Counted from the stretch's first letter, positions 11,672-23,981 are shown. The stretch: DNA of 64,000 bases from Diadophis punctatus similis (GCA_023053685.1 JALIGW010000001.1:69903740-69967739); one strand, 5' to 3'. The notes: a model not told the origin generated them from the sequence alone. Numbers and translations are program-made.

Positions 11672-12097
11672 CAGTGATGGCAAACCTATGGCACGCGTGC
11701 CACAGGTGGCACGCGGAGCCATATCTGCCGGCACGTGAGCCATTGCCTAGCTCAGCTCCAGCGCGCATGTGCGCGCTGGCCAGCTGATTTTTGGCTCACA
11801 TAGATGCTCTGGGAGGGCGTTTTCAGCTTCTGGGGGGATGGGAGAGGGCGTTTTTTCCCTCCACAGGCTCCAGGGAAGCCTCTGGAGCCTGGGGAGGGAG
11901 AAAAATGGGCCTACCGGGTCCACCAGAATTTGGGAAACGAGCCATTTCCGGCCTCCAGAGGGCCTCCGGGGGGGGTCAGGGGAGGCTGTTTTCTCCCTCC
12001 CCAGGCATTGAATTATGGGTGTGGGCACTCGTGCATGTGCGACAGCGCGCGTGCATGCACTTTCGGCACCCGAGGAAAAAAAGGTTCGCCATCACTG
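11672..12097 (+). mobile_element. hAT-like element, 'GTGATGGCGAACC' family, inserted in CR1
   Basis: Terminal inverted repeats CAGTGATGGCAAACC / GGTTCGCCATCACTG, with perfect duplication GTATAGGG at 11664-11671 and 12098-12105. 426 bp, GC-rich, without a transposase. Removing it and one duplication rejoins the CR1 3' UTR exactly. Two more copies lie at 17593-17986 (inverted) and 58535-58970. Confidence 0.96.
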
Positions 12098-12180
12098 GTA
12101 TAGGGCTTCCTGCCTGAGCAGGGGGTTGGACTAGAAGACCTCCAAGTTCCCTTCCAACTCTGTCATTCTGTATTCTGTAA
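12098..12180 (+). mobile_element. CR1 LINE 3' UTR, second segment
   Basis: Continues the copy at 10970-11671: CCTGCCTGAGCAGGGGGTTG then GACTAGAAGACCTCCAAG and CTTCCAACTCTGTCATTCTG, the standard CR1 3' end with a short terminal repeat. Confidence 0.88.
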
Positions 12181-14343
12181 TAAAAAGGTAAAGCTGTTCT
12201 GGCCTTAAGTGCATAACACAGAAATACTATGAGTGGTGCAACTATACATGTACTGTATCTAGACCTAAATTCTATGCCCACAATACATTCATGTGGGAGA
12301 AAACAGGGCAGTCATGGTAGCCACAGATCATAGTTCTTCCCCACTGAAATGTTAACCAGAGAAGTTTCCTGTTGCATTCAACACTGTTCAGAACAGATAT
12401 ATTGCTGCTATATTGTCTATTAATATACTAAGGTTGCAGTCTCAGCATTCTGAATTTCAAGTAAGCCTATCCAAACACAACAGGACATATTTTTGAACAA
12501 ACCCACATTGAAAAAATACAATTGTAAGTATGTTTCCAGAAAGGAAATCCATGGAGCTTAAGGGAGACTTGTTCCTCAGCAACACTGCTTAAGGCAAAGC
12601 TTTAAATGTAATGTATTTTTATGCTGGCAATTTCTGCATTGTAGTTATCCATCTACTTTCCATCCTCCATTTTTGAGAACAGAAATTGAATACTGCTTGT
12701 TTCAGTATCTTTCTTTTTTTTACTAGAATAGAACAATGGCCTCTCTGGAGCTTATGAAGTATACTTGAACAAAAATGCCATATGTAGAAAAAAAACCTCC
12801 ACTATACAAGGAACTTCTAATAATTCTGTTTTTCCCAACTACAAAGAAAATTTTGTGTATTATTTCTGAGCTCGTTGCTTTTCAAGGAAAATAAAGCATA
12901 TATGTATGAATATGCAAGTGACACTGCAGGCTCTCACAACCAAACAGTTGGCAGAACTGGCTCTTTTCAAATATCAATGCAATGTTGTAAAATAAATTTC
13001 CCCCAGTCCTCTTCACTCACCATAAAAACTTTTGCCATTTTGGCATACCAGCTACCTAAAAGAGGCTGTTGTAGTTAGGAAAACCAATTTCCATCTGCAG
13101 TTTACAATTGTTTCCATGCCTTATGACTTAGATTTCTTTTTTCTTTTAACTTACCTGAGGCATCTATTCAAATAGTTGATTAAAAGCTTCTTCCCTAGCA
13201 TATCTAGTTAAAGATACTACTGGGTGAAAAATTCTACTTATTCTCAGGCTGAAACAGCATCCCCCACACACACACCTCCTAATTTTTCTGTTTCTTCTTT
13301 GAATGCCTAAAGGTTTAGTTAGAGTCTTAACCCAGAATGTCATTTGTTGAATGAATCCTTTCATATTTTACCCTACCTAAATATAAGCTGCTAAATGAAA
13401 TAAACGTATTTAAAGCCGTTATTACTATCTGCAATAGATCTCTGCAATTTCTAGTTCAGGATCATTTTATATTTGTAGCTAGAGTCGTATCACATGGCTC
13501 AATTTTCTAAAGCACATCTAGTGAAACCATTTATTTGTATAGAAGTCTTGTTCTATAAAAGATGAAATTATTCTTTCACTGACTGTCTCCTGTGGTTGCT
13601 TTATAGATATAGAATTGAAGTGACAGTGGTTCTTTGCTGTGCTTATGAATGAAACCAGCCACTTAATGCTAACCCTGTTGCTTCAATTGCATGCTGCATT
13701 ATGGAAGGGTTGAAGTATATGCATTTTTCTTGGAAAATAAGAACAGGATAACATTTTAGCAGCAAAAGAAATTGTTAGCAGGAGCTTCTGAGTAGTCAGA
13801 AAAGGATATTTTCAAGTATTTTTAATCATCAATGGTATATTCAATCATTTAGATTTTTATAGCAATACTGCTCATCTGCATCATGGATATGCTACCTTTT
13901 TCCAGATAAGACTGCAGCTGACCTTTCAGAGGCATGCTAAGGGCTGCTCTGCAAGCATTCAAGGTCCATGGTGTTGACCTTCATTTATTTTAAATTAATT
14001 AAATACGGCTGATGCACTTATTCTGTCTGATACGCTGATATGAACCTGGTCTGATCTTGAAAAAGTTGAGCAGGAACTAAAACCCTTCCTAATTTTGTTT
14101 ATCTCTTGTGAGATTGTGTAAATTGATTCATCATACTTGTTGGCCAAGAGATGGCACCATACAAACTATTCTAACTTTTTCATTTTGACTTTTCAATCAC
14201 CAGAAAAGCAATATGAACTTCGACAGCCTTGTGTCTCATGCACTAAGGTTAGAGAAGAATGCTAGGTGAGACATCTCTATTCTACAGGTGGTAGCGGCAG
14301 AAACTACCAAGGCACTACCCCAAACCAGAAGGTAGGGCTAGAG

Positions 14344-14469
14344 CAGAGGTCTCCAACCTTGGCAACTTTAAGACTTGTGGACTTCAACTCCCAGAATTCC
14401 TCAGCCAGCTGAGGAACTCTGGGAGTTGAAGTCCACAAGTCTTAAAGTTGCTAAGATTGGAGACCCCTG
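14344..14469. mobile_element. Snap-back hAT-like MITE (126 bp)
   Basis: Almost a perfect palindrome: CAGAGGTCTCCAACCTTGGC ... then AAGATTGGAGACCCCTG, the arms meeting at CAGCCAGCTGAGG. Perfect duplication GGCTAGAG at 14336-14343 and 14470-14477. Its transcript would fold into a long hairpin. Confidence 0.95.
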
Positions 14470-15356
14470 GGCTAGAGCATGAATCTTCAGGGTGCTTCTG
14501 GGAAAAGAATCTTGAAATCTCTAGCCTTTCACTATGCCTATCTCAGCAAATTCACTATAAATGAGGAGTCATGTTAGTCTCTTATAATAAGAACAACAAA
14601 TGCTATAACTGATTAATATTACAGAGAAGCTCAGATATGGAGAAATACTATGATATTTAATTTTTCTTGACAATCTCATCAGTTAGATTTTAGAGGGGTT
14701 TTTTTCTGAATAAGGTAATCCATTTTGGGAAAACCTGCTGGGACTACCAGGGAGAAAAGGCTATCTCAGGTATATGAAGTAGAAGGTAAATTGTGGTGAA
14801 GTGTTCAGTTTTGGGCTAGGACTGAGAATACTCAGGGTCAAGTCCATTCTTAGTCACAGATCTCACTGGTTGACATTTGTATCAGGTCACTTTCTCCCAG
14901 TCCAATCTATTTTAAGGGTTGTTGTGGGAATAAAATGTAAGTGATCCCTGTAGAAGCCAACTTAAACTCCCAGAAGAAAGGCAATATATAAATCTTAAGA
15001 AACAAATCAATAACCTTGTTGCTAGTGGTGTCTGGTAAAGCACCCTAATTTGCTCTGGGCCTTTAAAGATATAGACAAGGTGGGAAATCTGCATTGATTT
15101 CTGTGCTTGATGTCTTTTGACTATTACACAAGGCCTTCTCTAGCAACAGAGAAACTATGGTGCCTAAATCAACCATGTACATAGAAAAATTAGAAATACT
15201 GCCTAAAGCGTTAAAGAAGAATGTATGTACAGAATGTGTGGTAGAGAGTCTTCTTCCTCGTTGATAAGAATACAAACATCAGGTATTATTGTATGTTTCA
15301 TAACTGAAAAGGTAACTTACCTTGCCACTCATATGTTCTAAAAAGATAATTTCTTT

Positions 15357-15409
15357 TAGTCTTTAGTCTTAGACTTCTTAGTCTTAGTCTTAGACTTCTT
15401 TAGTCTTAG
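15357..15409. repeat. Short tandem repeat of TTAGTC/TTAGAC units
   Basis: Imperfect repeats of TAGTCTT and TAGACTTCT over about 50 bp. Confidence 0.8.
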
Positions 15410-15836
15410 GTATTAAGGATGAAAAAATTGTTTGGCATCTTTCGCATAAACTATCATTTTCTCTTCATTTGATGGGACATAGTTTCCTTGAAGTTTTTTG
15501 CTTCTGCCTAAGGAAACAGCAGCTATATTTCTTCTTAACCCCGCTTCTCCTCCAAGTTCTATGGATGGACAAAGAGTTCCTGAAAAAATTTCTTGTTCTG
15601 CTACTTTCTAGTGGCCTGACAATAATATTGCTTTAAAATATAATTGTGCTTAAAACATCAGAGAGATACAGTGGAAGACCTGTTTCCCAGTCACACGGAG
15701 TTGATGCTGTATTTATAATCTCCTCTCCCCAATTATTTGGGTAGGGAGACGATATGGCAGGGTACAGGAAATACAGAGAAGGGAACAGCAGATGTAGCTA
15801 CTTCATCTATACAGCTTCTATGAAAAACTTGTAGAG

Positions 15837-16308
15837 CAGGGGTGGGTTCTAACTTACCTCAGTGCCGGTTTGCTTCCTCCCACGCCGCGTGGCTGCGCCT
15901 CGTGGGCGCACTTTGCTCATATGTGCATACGTAGTGGCAAAAAATCCAAAAAAATCCCCCCCCCAAAAAACAAGATGGCGATCGCATGCACAGTGCTGGA
16001 AACTCAGCTTCTGTGCATGTGCAGAAGAAAAATACCCGGAATTAAAAAAAAATAAAAAAAACCAACCCCCCCCCCCAAAAAAGCCAAAAACAAGATGGTG
16101 ACCGCATGCACAGTGCCGGAAACTCAGCTTTTGCACATGTGCAGAAGAAAAAAAAACCCAGTAAAAAAATGAAAAAAAATAATTAAAAAGATGGCAGCGC
16201 CCACAGACTGGCACCAACCGAACCGGTTCCGTGATGTCATCGTGACATCACCAGCGGGTCACTACCAGTTCGGGCGAACCAGTCCGAACTGGGAGGAACC
16301 CACCTCTG
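15837..16308. mobile_element. hAT-like element, 'GGTGGGTTCC' family (472 bp)
   Basis: Ends CAGGGGTGGGTTCTAAC and GGAGGAACCCACCTCTG, with perfect duplication TTGTAGAG at 15829-15836 and 16309-16316. The interior has an approximately 120-bp segment in tandem (AAGATGG ... CGCATGCACAGTGC(T/C)GGAA, near 15970 and 16090). Confidence 0.94.
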
Positions 16309-16393
16309 TTGTAGAGTCAATTGTCAGAAATAGTTAATTAAGATTCTTGATACTGTTTGTAGCTACCAGATTTAGATGAAAGCAAAAAATTTC

Positions 16394-16540
16394 AGAGAGG
16401 GAGGGAGGGAGAGAGAGAAGGAGGGAGAGAGAGAGAGGAAGGAAGGAAAGAAGGAAGGAAGGAAGGAAGGAAGGAAGGAAGGAAGGAAGGAAGGAAAGAA
16501 AAAAGAAAAAGAAAGGAAGAAAGAAAGAGAAAGAAAGAAA
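16394..16540. repeat. Purine microsatellite (GGGA)n-(GGAA)n-(GAAA)n
   Basis: About 145 bp of purine-only + strand sequence, dominated by GGAA units. Confidence 0.97.
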
Positions 16541-17592
16541 TTCTGTTGCTATTTAGTGCCTATCTAAATTTTACAGCTCAACTATGATAACTCCATTGTC
16601 CTCAGATAGACTGTAAATAAGCTGATGATCGAATCACTTTGTAGGATATGTCCACATTAGACCCTACTTCCCTTTGATGGTTGATAATGCACCATGTAGA
16701 TCTGGCTTTCTAGTCTTTCAGTTACAGTACATTTCCTACATGTCTTCTCAAAGTTAAAAAAGGCACATTAAATCAAAACCTATGTAATTAATCCTGTGCC
16801 CTTTCAAGACGGCACAGTTAGATCACGGCCAACCTTGACTCATCCCTGCTATATGCAAAATTTAACATGTCTGGATCTGTACGATTAACATAACTGACAT
16901 AGGTACTTCAGCATGAACTTTATTGTTCTATTGCTGACCTTTATGTGCTTTCATTCTGTACAAAATTATTTCCAGGTGAACATATTGCGATCAGATTGTT
17001 TATGTTTTGGCAATTACATTTGCAAATTTTAAAAGGAACACTACTTTCTTTGTAATTCCTTACGTATAATATAATTGAAGCCCGAGAAGCCATTTAATGC
17101 AATAAGCTGTTGAGATAGTATAAGAGTTCACCTATTTCCCTTCCATTTGGACCTCTATAGTAGGCAGCACTAAAGCTACACATGGAATGAATATGAGCTC
17201 CTGGTGTATATTTCCTCCTTTTTGGAATGCACAATAATTAACTTCGCTGTGTGGAAAATGCAGATTAAAACCTCTTAACTTTTGTGCTCTTGGGATGATA
17301 ATTGATATGAAAATTGGTTTGCCATCCCTAAGCTCCTTTGTTTAAATTATGGTACTGGCAGAGAAGATGTTTTTTTAGAATTTTATCTGCTGTAAACCTC
17401 ACATGATCGTCATTCATGGATTATTATTTTCTGCTGACAAGCAGAGCAAGTTAAAAATCCCTGCTAAAGCAGACAAAGCTGAGCTTTGTCAAAGAACTTT
17501 CTCCTTTGGTTTTAGTAAGGTTTTTTTTTTAACTGGTTGCCTCTCTTGATAGTGACTAATGGTGTTTCAGAGACGTTATGTACAATATAGAA

Positions 17593-17986
17593 CAGTGATG
17601 GCGAACCTTTTTTTCCTCGGGTGCCAAAAACGTGTGCGCACGAGCTATCACGCATGCGTGAGTGCCCACACCCATAATTCAATGCCTGGGGAGGGCAAAA
17701 ACGGCCTGTTTCCCAACTTCTGGTGGGCCTGATAGGCCCGTTTTTCACCCTCCCCAGGCTCCAGAGGCTTCCCTGGAGCCTGGGGAGGGCAAAAACGCCC
17801 TCCCTTGTCCTCCCAGAAGCCCTCTGGAAGCCTAAAATGCCCCCCCAGAGCCTCAGTGCAAGCTGAAAATCAGCTGGCTGGGGCGTACATGTGCGCTGGA
17901 GCTGAGCTAGGGCAACGGCTCGTGTGCCGGCAGATATGGCTCCGCGTGCCACCTATGGCACGCGTGCCATAGGTTCGCCATCACTG
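17593..17986 (-). mobile_element. hAT-like element, 'GTGATGGCGAACC' family, inverted copy
   Basis: Ends CAGTGATGGCGAACC / GGTTCGCCATCACTG, with perfect duplication ATATAGAA at 17585-17592 and 17987-17994. The interior matches the reverse complement of 11672-12097. Confidence 0.96.
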
Positions 17987-18423
17987 ATATAGAACAATAC
18001 ATTAGTATACATTAGTTGGGGGGTGCATTGTCTTTATAATATCTCCATGATATTTCAATACCTGAAGTATCATCCTTGTCTTTCTTTAAGTCTCTCATAG
18101 CTTCTCCTACTCACTTAGTTTATCTCAGTAGTATTCTGCCAATTCTTCAGTCCCATGATTGCTAATTTTTCCTTGAGCACTCCTATTCATCCAAAACTCT
18201 TCTCAAAATACTGCTTCTTCCATGCCAATGGGAAAACATTGGAAAGATGAAATATATTATTATTCCTTTTCTCAGCTTCATCCCATTTTACCACATTCTT
18301 TTCTGTTTCCTTTATTTCATCTTTATTCCCTTTTTTTTAACCTCCCACATAAGCTCTTCTAAATGTGGATATTGTATTTTTGGCTCATTTATTGAACCCT
18401 TCCTTATCATGTAAGCATATAAT

Positions 18424-18836
18424 ACAAATAAATGATCTAAATGTAGTTCATAAAATTATCTGCCACAATGTCCTACCTGTCAATGACTACTTCAGTTTCA
18501 ACCGCAACAATACACGAGCACACAATAGATACAAACTTAATGTAAACCGCTCCAAACTCGATCGCAGAAAATATGACTTCAGCAATAGAGTGATCAATGC
18601 CTGGAATGCACTACCTGACTCTGTGGTTTCTTCCCCAAACCTCCAAAACTTTAACCTTAGACTGTCTACTGTCGACCTCACCCATTCCTAAGAGGTCTGT
18701 AAGGGGCGTGCATAAGCGCACCATTGTGCCTACCGTCCCTGTCCTACTGTCCTATTGTCCTCATTTATCTGTACTTACTTTTTTTATGTTTATGTTTATA
18801 CCTATACCTGCTATCTTGTACATGTTTGACAAATAA

Positions 18837-18837
<1 letters not shown>
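18424..18837 (+). mobile_element. CR1/L3-like LINE 3' part
   Basis: Reads NDLNVVHKIICHNVLPVNDY, FSFNRNNTRAHNRYKLNVNR and INAWNALPDSVVSSPN, then a 3' UTR with CTACCGTCCCTGTCCTACTG and TTGTACATGTTTGACAAAT. Same family as 38010-38770 and 39603-40200. The RT core is absent. Confidence 0.87.
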
Positions 18838-18935
<98 letters not shown>

Positions 18936-18936
18936 A
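18838..18936. repeat. (AAAT)n microsatellite on a LINE tail
   Basis: A perfect array of about 100 bp that continues the AATAAATA tail of the LINE directly upstream. Confidence 0.97.
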
Positions 18937-19151
18937 ATGCAACTATCGGTTTTGTTATTAATGTTGCATGTAAATTATTTTTAGAAATTTCTTGGGTTGA
19001 AACATTGAAAACCTGACTTCCAGCTTCAGTTTTAATAGAACATTCTGGTATTCAATGTTACTTAACATCTGTGATAGGGCTAGTAGTTTCCCTCTCTTTT
19101 TTAACCAGATGCTTTTTGTTTGTTTGCTTGCTTTTATTTCTGTCAAAGCAG

Positions 19152-19239
19152 GATGCTGACATGTTGGCAGGTGATGAGCAAGCTTGGAAAGAAGCCAAAG
19201 AAGTTATAAATACAATAGGAGCAGCAAAGTCACATAAAG
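19152..19239 (+). CDS. SMYD3: SMYD3 internal coding exon (start of C-terminal domain)
   Basis: SMYD3 is a SET- and MYND-domain protein lysine methyltransferase that acts in nucleus and cytoplasm. The 88-nt exon reads DADMLAGDEQAWKEAKEV and on to a His-Lys end. This closely matches what I recall of mammalian SMYD3 just after the post-SET cysteine region (DADMLTGDEQVWKE). It begins after a pyrimidine-rich tract and a tandem AAG-CAG acceptor at 19146-19151, so a variant starting at 19149 with one extra Gln is possible. It ends in phase 1 at a gtatcc donor. The last G joins AG of the next exon to make Glu. The SET and MYND exons are not seen in the 19 kb upstream. Exon identity rests on the peptide match plus perfect phase continuity with the next two exons. 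Confidence 0.9.
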
Positions 19240-19488
19240 GTATCCTTGGTCGATAGTACACACTTTCCATTCAGATCAGGACGATATACAGTAACAATCA
19301 ACTTGTTTTCTTATCTTTGTTAAATTCATACTCTTCCTGCCTATAATATGTATTTTGTATTTTTCAAATAAAACCATATTTAAAGAAAAATAAGCAGAAG
19401 GTATATCAAATCAAAATGTGGTCTGGGTTATAGAAAACTCTTTTGTCCTTAATTTTTTTCCTCAGCCTTTGTATCTTTAACTTTTGGA

Positions 19489-19700
19489 GCAATAGCAATA
19501 GCACTTCATGGTGCTTTATAGCATTCTCTAAGAGGTTTACAGAGTTATCACATTGCCTCCAACAATCTGGATCCTCATTTTACCAATCTCGGAAGAATGG
19601 AAGGCTGAGTCAACCTAGAGCCAGTCAGGATTGAACTTCTAGCTGTGAGCAGAGTTAGCCTGCAATACTGCATTCTAACCACTGTGCTACCACGACTCTT
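19489..19700 (-). mobile_element. tRNA-derived squamate SINE, TGCTATTGC-tail variant, old copy
   Basis: Minus-strand copy with the 3' end AAGTGCTATTGCTATTGC and the conserved body, but many mutations and a degraded head (AGTCGTGGTAGCACAGTGGT). Confidence 0.82.
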
Positions 19701-20168
19701 GGCAGCAGAAACTTTGCTTTGGCCTTGCAGAACAAGATGACAGATACTTTAAATATTTAAGTATTAATATAGTTTGAAGAGCCAAAAGAACACACACACA
19801 CACATGTATATATTTAATAAAATTAATCTAAGTTGCAATCCAATACTAACTTATTGAGATTTCACTATTAAAGTAGTAAACCACATTTCATTCCATTTTC
19901 AGTATAAAATGTTTGTAAATCAAGTTTAGACATCTACACTATTTTTCTATCTTTAATAACACTGAGATTTTTTTGGGGCTTTTCATCACTTCTCTCCAGT
20001 CCCATCTAATATTGTTCTCTGTTTTTCTTTAGACCAGTCGCTCTCAAAAAACTTATGGGTTAGGGTTACGTTATGACTGCAGAACTACTTTTACTTCTAT
20101 TTACTATTACTTCTGCTTGTCCCACAAGATCTGTAAGGGTGGGCATGCTCTGAACCCTTATATTAAAC

Positions 20169-20588
20169 CAGGAGTGTTAAACTCAAGGCCTACGGGCCAG
20201 ATGCGGCCCGTGGGGTGCTTAGATCTGGCCCGCAGGGCTGCTCTGGAAATAGCGAAGGACTGGCCCGCGGTGCCTCTGCCAGTGAAAATGGAGCTCAGGA
20301 GGGCCGTGCATGGCCCTCCCGAGCTTCGTTTTTGCTGGCAGAGGGCTGCACTCGGCTATCGTGGCTGAAAACGGAGCCTGGGAGGGCTGCACTCGGCCCT
20401 CCCGGGCTCCATTTTCACTGGCAGAGGGCTGCAGGAGGATCACTCCAGCCCCGCCAGGGTCATCACAGATGCTCCTGACACGAGTGACCATGAGCTGGCC
20501 ACGCCCACCCCAGCCATGCCCCTCTGCCTCCCTGAGGTCAAACACAACCCTAATGTGGCCCTCAATGAAATTGAGTTTGACACTACTG
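20169..20588. mobile_element. hAT-like element, 'GGGTGTCAAACTC' family (420 bp)
   Basis: Ends CAGGAGTGTTAAACTCAAGG and GAGTTTGACACTACTG, with perfect duplication TATTAAAC at 20161-20168 and 20589-20596. The interior is shared with 30945-31349. Resembles vertebrate Charlie-type hAT ends. Confidence 0.94.
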
Positions 20589-21491
20589 TATTAAACCATG
20601 CCATCTAATGGGAACCTTGAAAGCATGCTGTCTCTGTTGCAGCCCCTATCCTATGGAATAGCTATCATTCCTACCCCTGAGATTCAGATGTCAGCAATCA
20701 GCTGGCCATACATAAAGTATTAAAGAACTGGCTTTCCCCATTTAGCATTAGCCCAAGTTATGGAGCAGGTCCATCTTGGTGTGATGATTACATGTTTTGG
20801 GAATCCTCTATTTGCAATGTATTGTGCAACCCAGAGTCACATGTCTATTGGGCACTCATATAAATATATATAATCAATTTATAAATTCAGATTGTCCCTT
20901 GACTGGTATTAACTATGTGAAATTGGGAATATCAATGTCGACTAAGTATCTTATGAACGTCAATTTAATCATAGCAAAAACTCATAAAGAGTTCATATTA
21001 AAATGAAGATCTTTTGTCTTCTCTGCTACATCCCAAAGATTGTCAGATATGTTTAATAATGCTGAGCACCGTATAGAGTCCCTTTTTCCTTCCCCCATGT
21101 ATTGCGGTCCACATTCCCCTCCCATCCCCGATCGTGTAATTTTCATCAGGGAAGAATTTCGTTTGCCAAAATTGTTACATTGAAAAAATATTTCTTTTAA
21201 TTTACAAGATGAGTTTTAAACTAGAGAAAGGTTACGAGAAATATGTTGTTTCTTTTAAGGAAATAACGCTTAAAAGAAAATTAACGATAGCAAAGTTACA
21301 GTAGTTGTAGTTTCATATGCTCACCATTCATATACATGTAGTTCGCTTTCATGTTTTGTTGGTTTAAAAAAATGGAGCTTTTTATGGAAGAGGGTTTTGT
21401 AGAATAGAAAACTGCAGTGTTTTAACTTAATGTTTTGCCTTTTGATTGATGCTTCTGTCATGGGTTAATCCTTAACGCACACAAATGTCAG

Positions 21492-21666
21492 AGTGGGAGC
21501 AAGTTCTGTTGTCCTGCCAGACGTTACTGAAGAGCAACACCTCTCGTCTGCCAGACACCAATATCTATCAGCTAAAATTACTTGACCTTGCCATGGATGC
21601 CTGCATAAACCTGGGCCTTTGGGAAGAAGCTCTGCATTATGGTAACCGAACTTTGGAGCCCTACAG
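21492..21666 (+). CDS. SMYD3: SMYD3 internal coding exon (C-terminal TPR-like helices)
   Basis: This 175-nt exon follows a cag acceptor (ending 21491) and ends at a gtgaga donor. With the G from the previous exon it reads EWEQVLLSCQTLLKSN, continues through RLPDTNIYQLKLLD, and then AMDACINLGLWEEALHYGNR up to the Pro-Tyr. This is the most diagnostic stretch: SMYD3 has NIYQLK and AMDACINLGL at the same place, whereas SMYD1 and SMYD2 differ clearly. In the SMYD family this part forms antiparallel helices that pack against the SET domain and shape the substrate cleft. The exon leaves phase 2 (AG), completed by the G that opens the exon at 60737 to give Arg. No stop or frameshift is present, so it looks functional. 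Confidence 0.96.
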
Positions 21667-23051
21667 GTGAGAGCTAGCGTTACTGTGATTTATTGCAAGG
21701 GTCTGTTTCCACCCAAGATGGTGAGACACAGTGTATATTTTCTGTGTTGGGTTGATACAAGATTACATTCCCATGGAAGCTGCAAGAAACTACTTTGCAG
21801 ATATAATAAGGCAATTTGTACAGATACCTTTTTCATTCTGAAAACAGAGAATAAATTATTTTACAGGCGTAGGGCAAAAGAAACTGTTTTATATTTATTG
21901 ACAATTATGTTATACAGAGTAAGAAAACCAATTTCTTTTCACCACCACCCCCAGGCCCCCCAAGTTCCTTGATCATCACAGCATCGAAGGTTTTTTGCTC
22001 TGTAGGTTTTTTTTCCTCTTATCCATTCAGTTCTTGAGCTACTTGTATCGATTTATATGCAAATATACACCAGTCTTAAGGAATTGCCATTTTCTCTGGC
22101 TCTTTACATACACATAGGATAGGAATTACCACTCTGATAAAGAGAGGAAACAATGAAGTTATTTGCAAGTAGTTTTCACTTACTCATCGTTCTTTGATGT
22201 AAGATTAGCTGATCAATAAGTGATTATCTCCTTTTTCTCATTGACACATCCAACTTTCCAACTGGACAATATATTTTGTGGACAAAAAATGATTGAACAA
22301 TAGACTTGCCATTTCAACTTTTCCTGAGGCTAAAATCCACCATACTTGAAATGGGAAGATTGGTTATTCTTTTTATGACATACATTTCCTTGGAAAGTTC
22401 TGGAATGTTTTATATTAGGTCCCTAATTTTACTTTTCAAAACCTCCAGGTATCTGTTAAGAGAATAGCAGTGTGTCTTCGGTGACTCCTTTTCTTCCTTT
22501 TGGTGTCCATGTTTTTAACCTGCCACTAATTAATTTTGATTCTCAGAGTTTGAACAAAAAAGAGCTTTTTCCTTTGAAACAGAGAGTAGTTATAGATGCT
22601 GTAGCTGCAAGGGCGAAAGAGCAGGGTGATCAAAGAAGATCTCTAACTTTGTATTCTTTCTCTCTATGTTTCTTTGGGTCACAGAAATACAGTTTTTTAA
22701 AAAGAAAATAATGATGGGCAGCCTCAGTAATAGTATCTTCAAATACTAGTAGCATTATATCTCTTCTTATCTATTTACCCAATGAAAACAGGCACTTCTT
22801 ACCATTCAGTGGAACTTGGTTGTGATAAAGGAACATTTCACAGAGTGAATTTTAATTGCTATTCTGTTTCCACTGATCTTAGTCACATGCTTTCATTTTT
22901 TATTACAGACATTATTGAATATTTAAGTTCTAGAAAATTGCTTTAAATGTATGAATGTACTGTATTATTTGGATCCTTTTAAATTTATTTTCAGGTACTT
23001 CTTACTTATGAAGGACAATGATATAAAATATCAATCCTCTAGAGTCTAGAC

Positions 23052-23185
23052 CAGGGGTGTCAAGCTGGCGGCCCATGGGCCAGATGTGTCACACACAGGC
23101 CACACCTACCCCAGCTCCGCAAATGGGGAAAACATTGCGAAACGTCATGTGACGGCAATGTGATGCAGTGAGTTTGACAGCCATG
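23052..23185. mobile_element. hAT-like MITE, 'GGGTGTCAAACTC' family (134 bp)
   Basis: Ends CAGGGGTGTCAAGCTGG and GAGTTTGACAGCCATG, with perfect duplication GTCTAGAC at 23044-23051 and 23186-23193. The ends are as in 30945-31349 but most of the interior is missing. Confidence 0.94.
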
Positions 23186-23981
23186 GTCTAGACAGCTGAA
23201 GATTGCCCTGTTTAAGATACTAATTTAACCAAACAATGGGTCAATGTCAAAATTGCCCCTTAGGCAATTAATAATTAAAAATGAAACATAGTCTGATTTG
23301 TCAACAAAACTGCATTATGCAATTAAACAAATTGATAGTAATTTCTGAATTTCAAAATACTGGCCTTCATAATCGTTTTATTGAAATATACTTTATTATT
23401 TAAACATCCATAAATATTTTCACTGTTGTTTTAAGTAAACCATGCTTTTCTACAAAATTGGTGAAAATAATGTGATAGTCCTGCTAGGCAGAATCCTCTC
23501 AAGTTTAATGTTCTGTTTCTGTGGCCAATAATTAGGATCTAGTGGAGGACCCAAAGCAGCAGATGAATGCTCCCAATTGGAAAAGCATTGTCTCTACACA
23601 TCCTGACAAGAGTTATTGATAGGCTTTTTCTCCACAATTTTCTCTAATCTCTCTCATCAAAAATGACCTTTCTGTTTTAATTACTTGCTATACCTTTTCA
23701 GCTATGCTTCTATAACTTTCAAAAATTGGTCAGAAATACCATATAGGTACAAAAGTGTTGCAGCAGAAAGCAATTATAAGTTTATCAAATCATTTCTCTG
23801 CTTTTTTTCTTATGTGTCATACTTCTTTATTGCCAAGTTGTGGCCCTTGGTCCTGTTGTTGTTCCCCCAAAATAGAGATACATGCAATTGTATCTTCTTC
23901 ATCGAAGGCTGCTGGCTTGCAAAGGCTCTCGACCTCTCTTCTACCTTGAACTGGGCGTCGTAGTCTTTCCATGTGCAAAAG

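Larger units (their letters stand above)
1..19151 (+). other. Intron of SMYD3 upstream of the first visible exon; unassigned stretches
   Basis: Outside the repeats listed separately, I see no gene or recognisable element in 1485-1801, 1943-2278, 2701-3754, 3876-4904, 5818-6678, 7332-7737, 8406-8815, 9842-10969, 12181-14335, 14478-15828, 16541-17584 and 17995-18423. These are AT-rich, with stops in all frames and only short chance ORFs. No earlier SMYD3 exon (MYND, SET or post-SET cysteine motifs) was recognised. Confidence 0.7.
19240..21491 (+). other. SMYD3: SMYD3 intron (2,252 bp)
   Basis: The intron is bounded by a gtatcc donor and an atgtcag acceptor. It contains a degraded SINE (19489-19700) and a hAT-like element (20169-20588). 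The remaining parts, 19240-19488, 19701-20160 and 20597-21491, hold nothing I recognise. The phase-1 junction restores a Glu codon. Confidence 0.88.

Noticed and set aside
17512..17952. 146-codon minus-strand ORF
   Set aside because: It lies almost wholly in the hAT-like element 17593-17986 and has no transposase motif.
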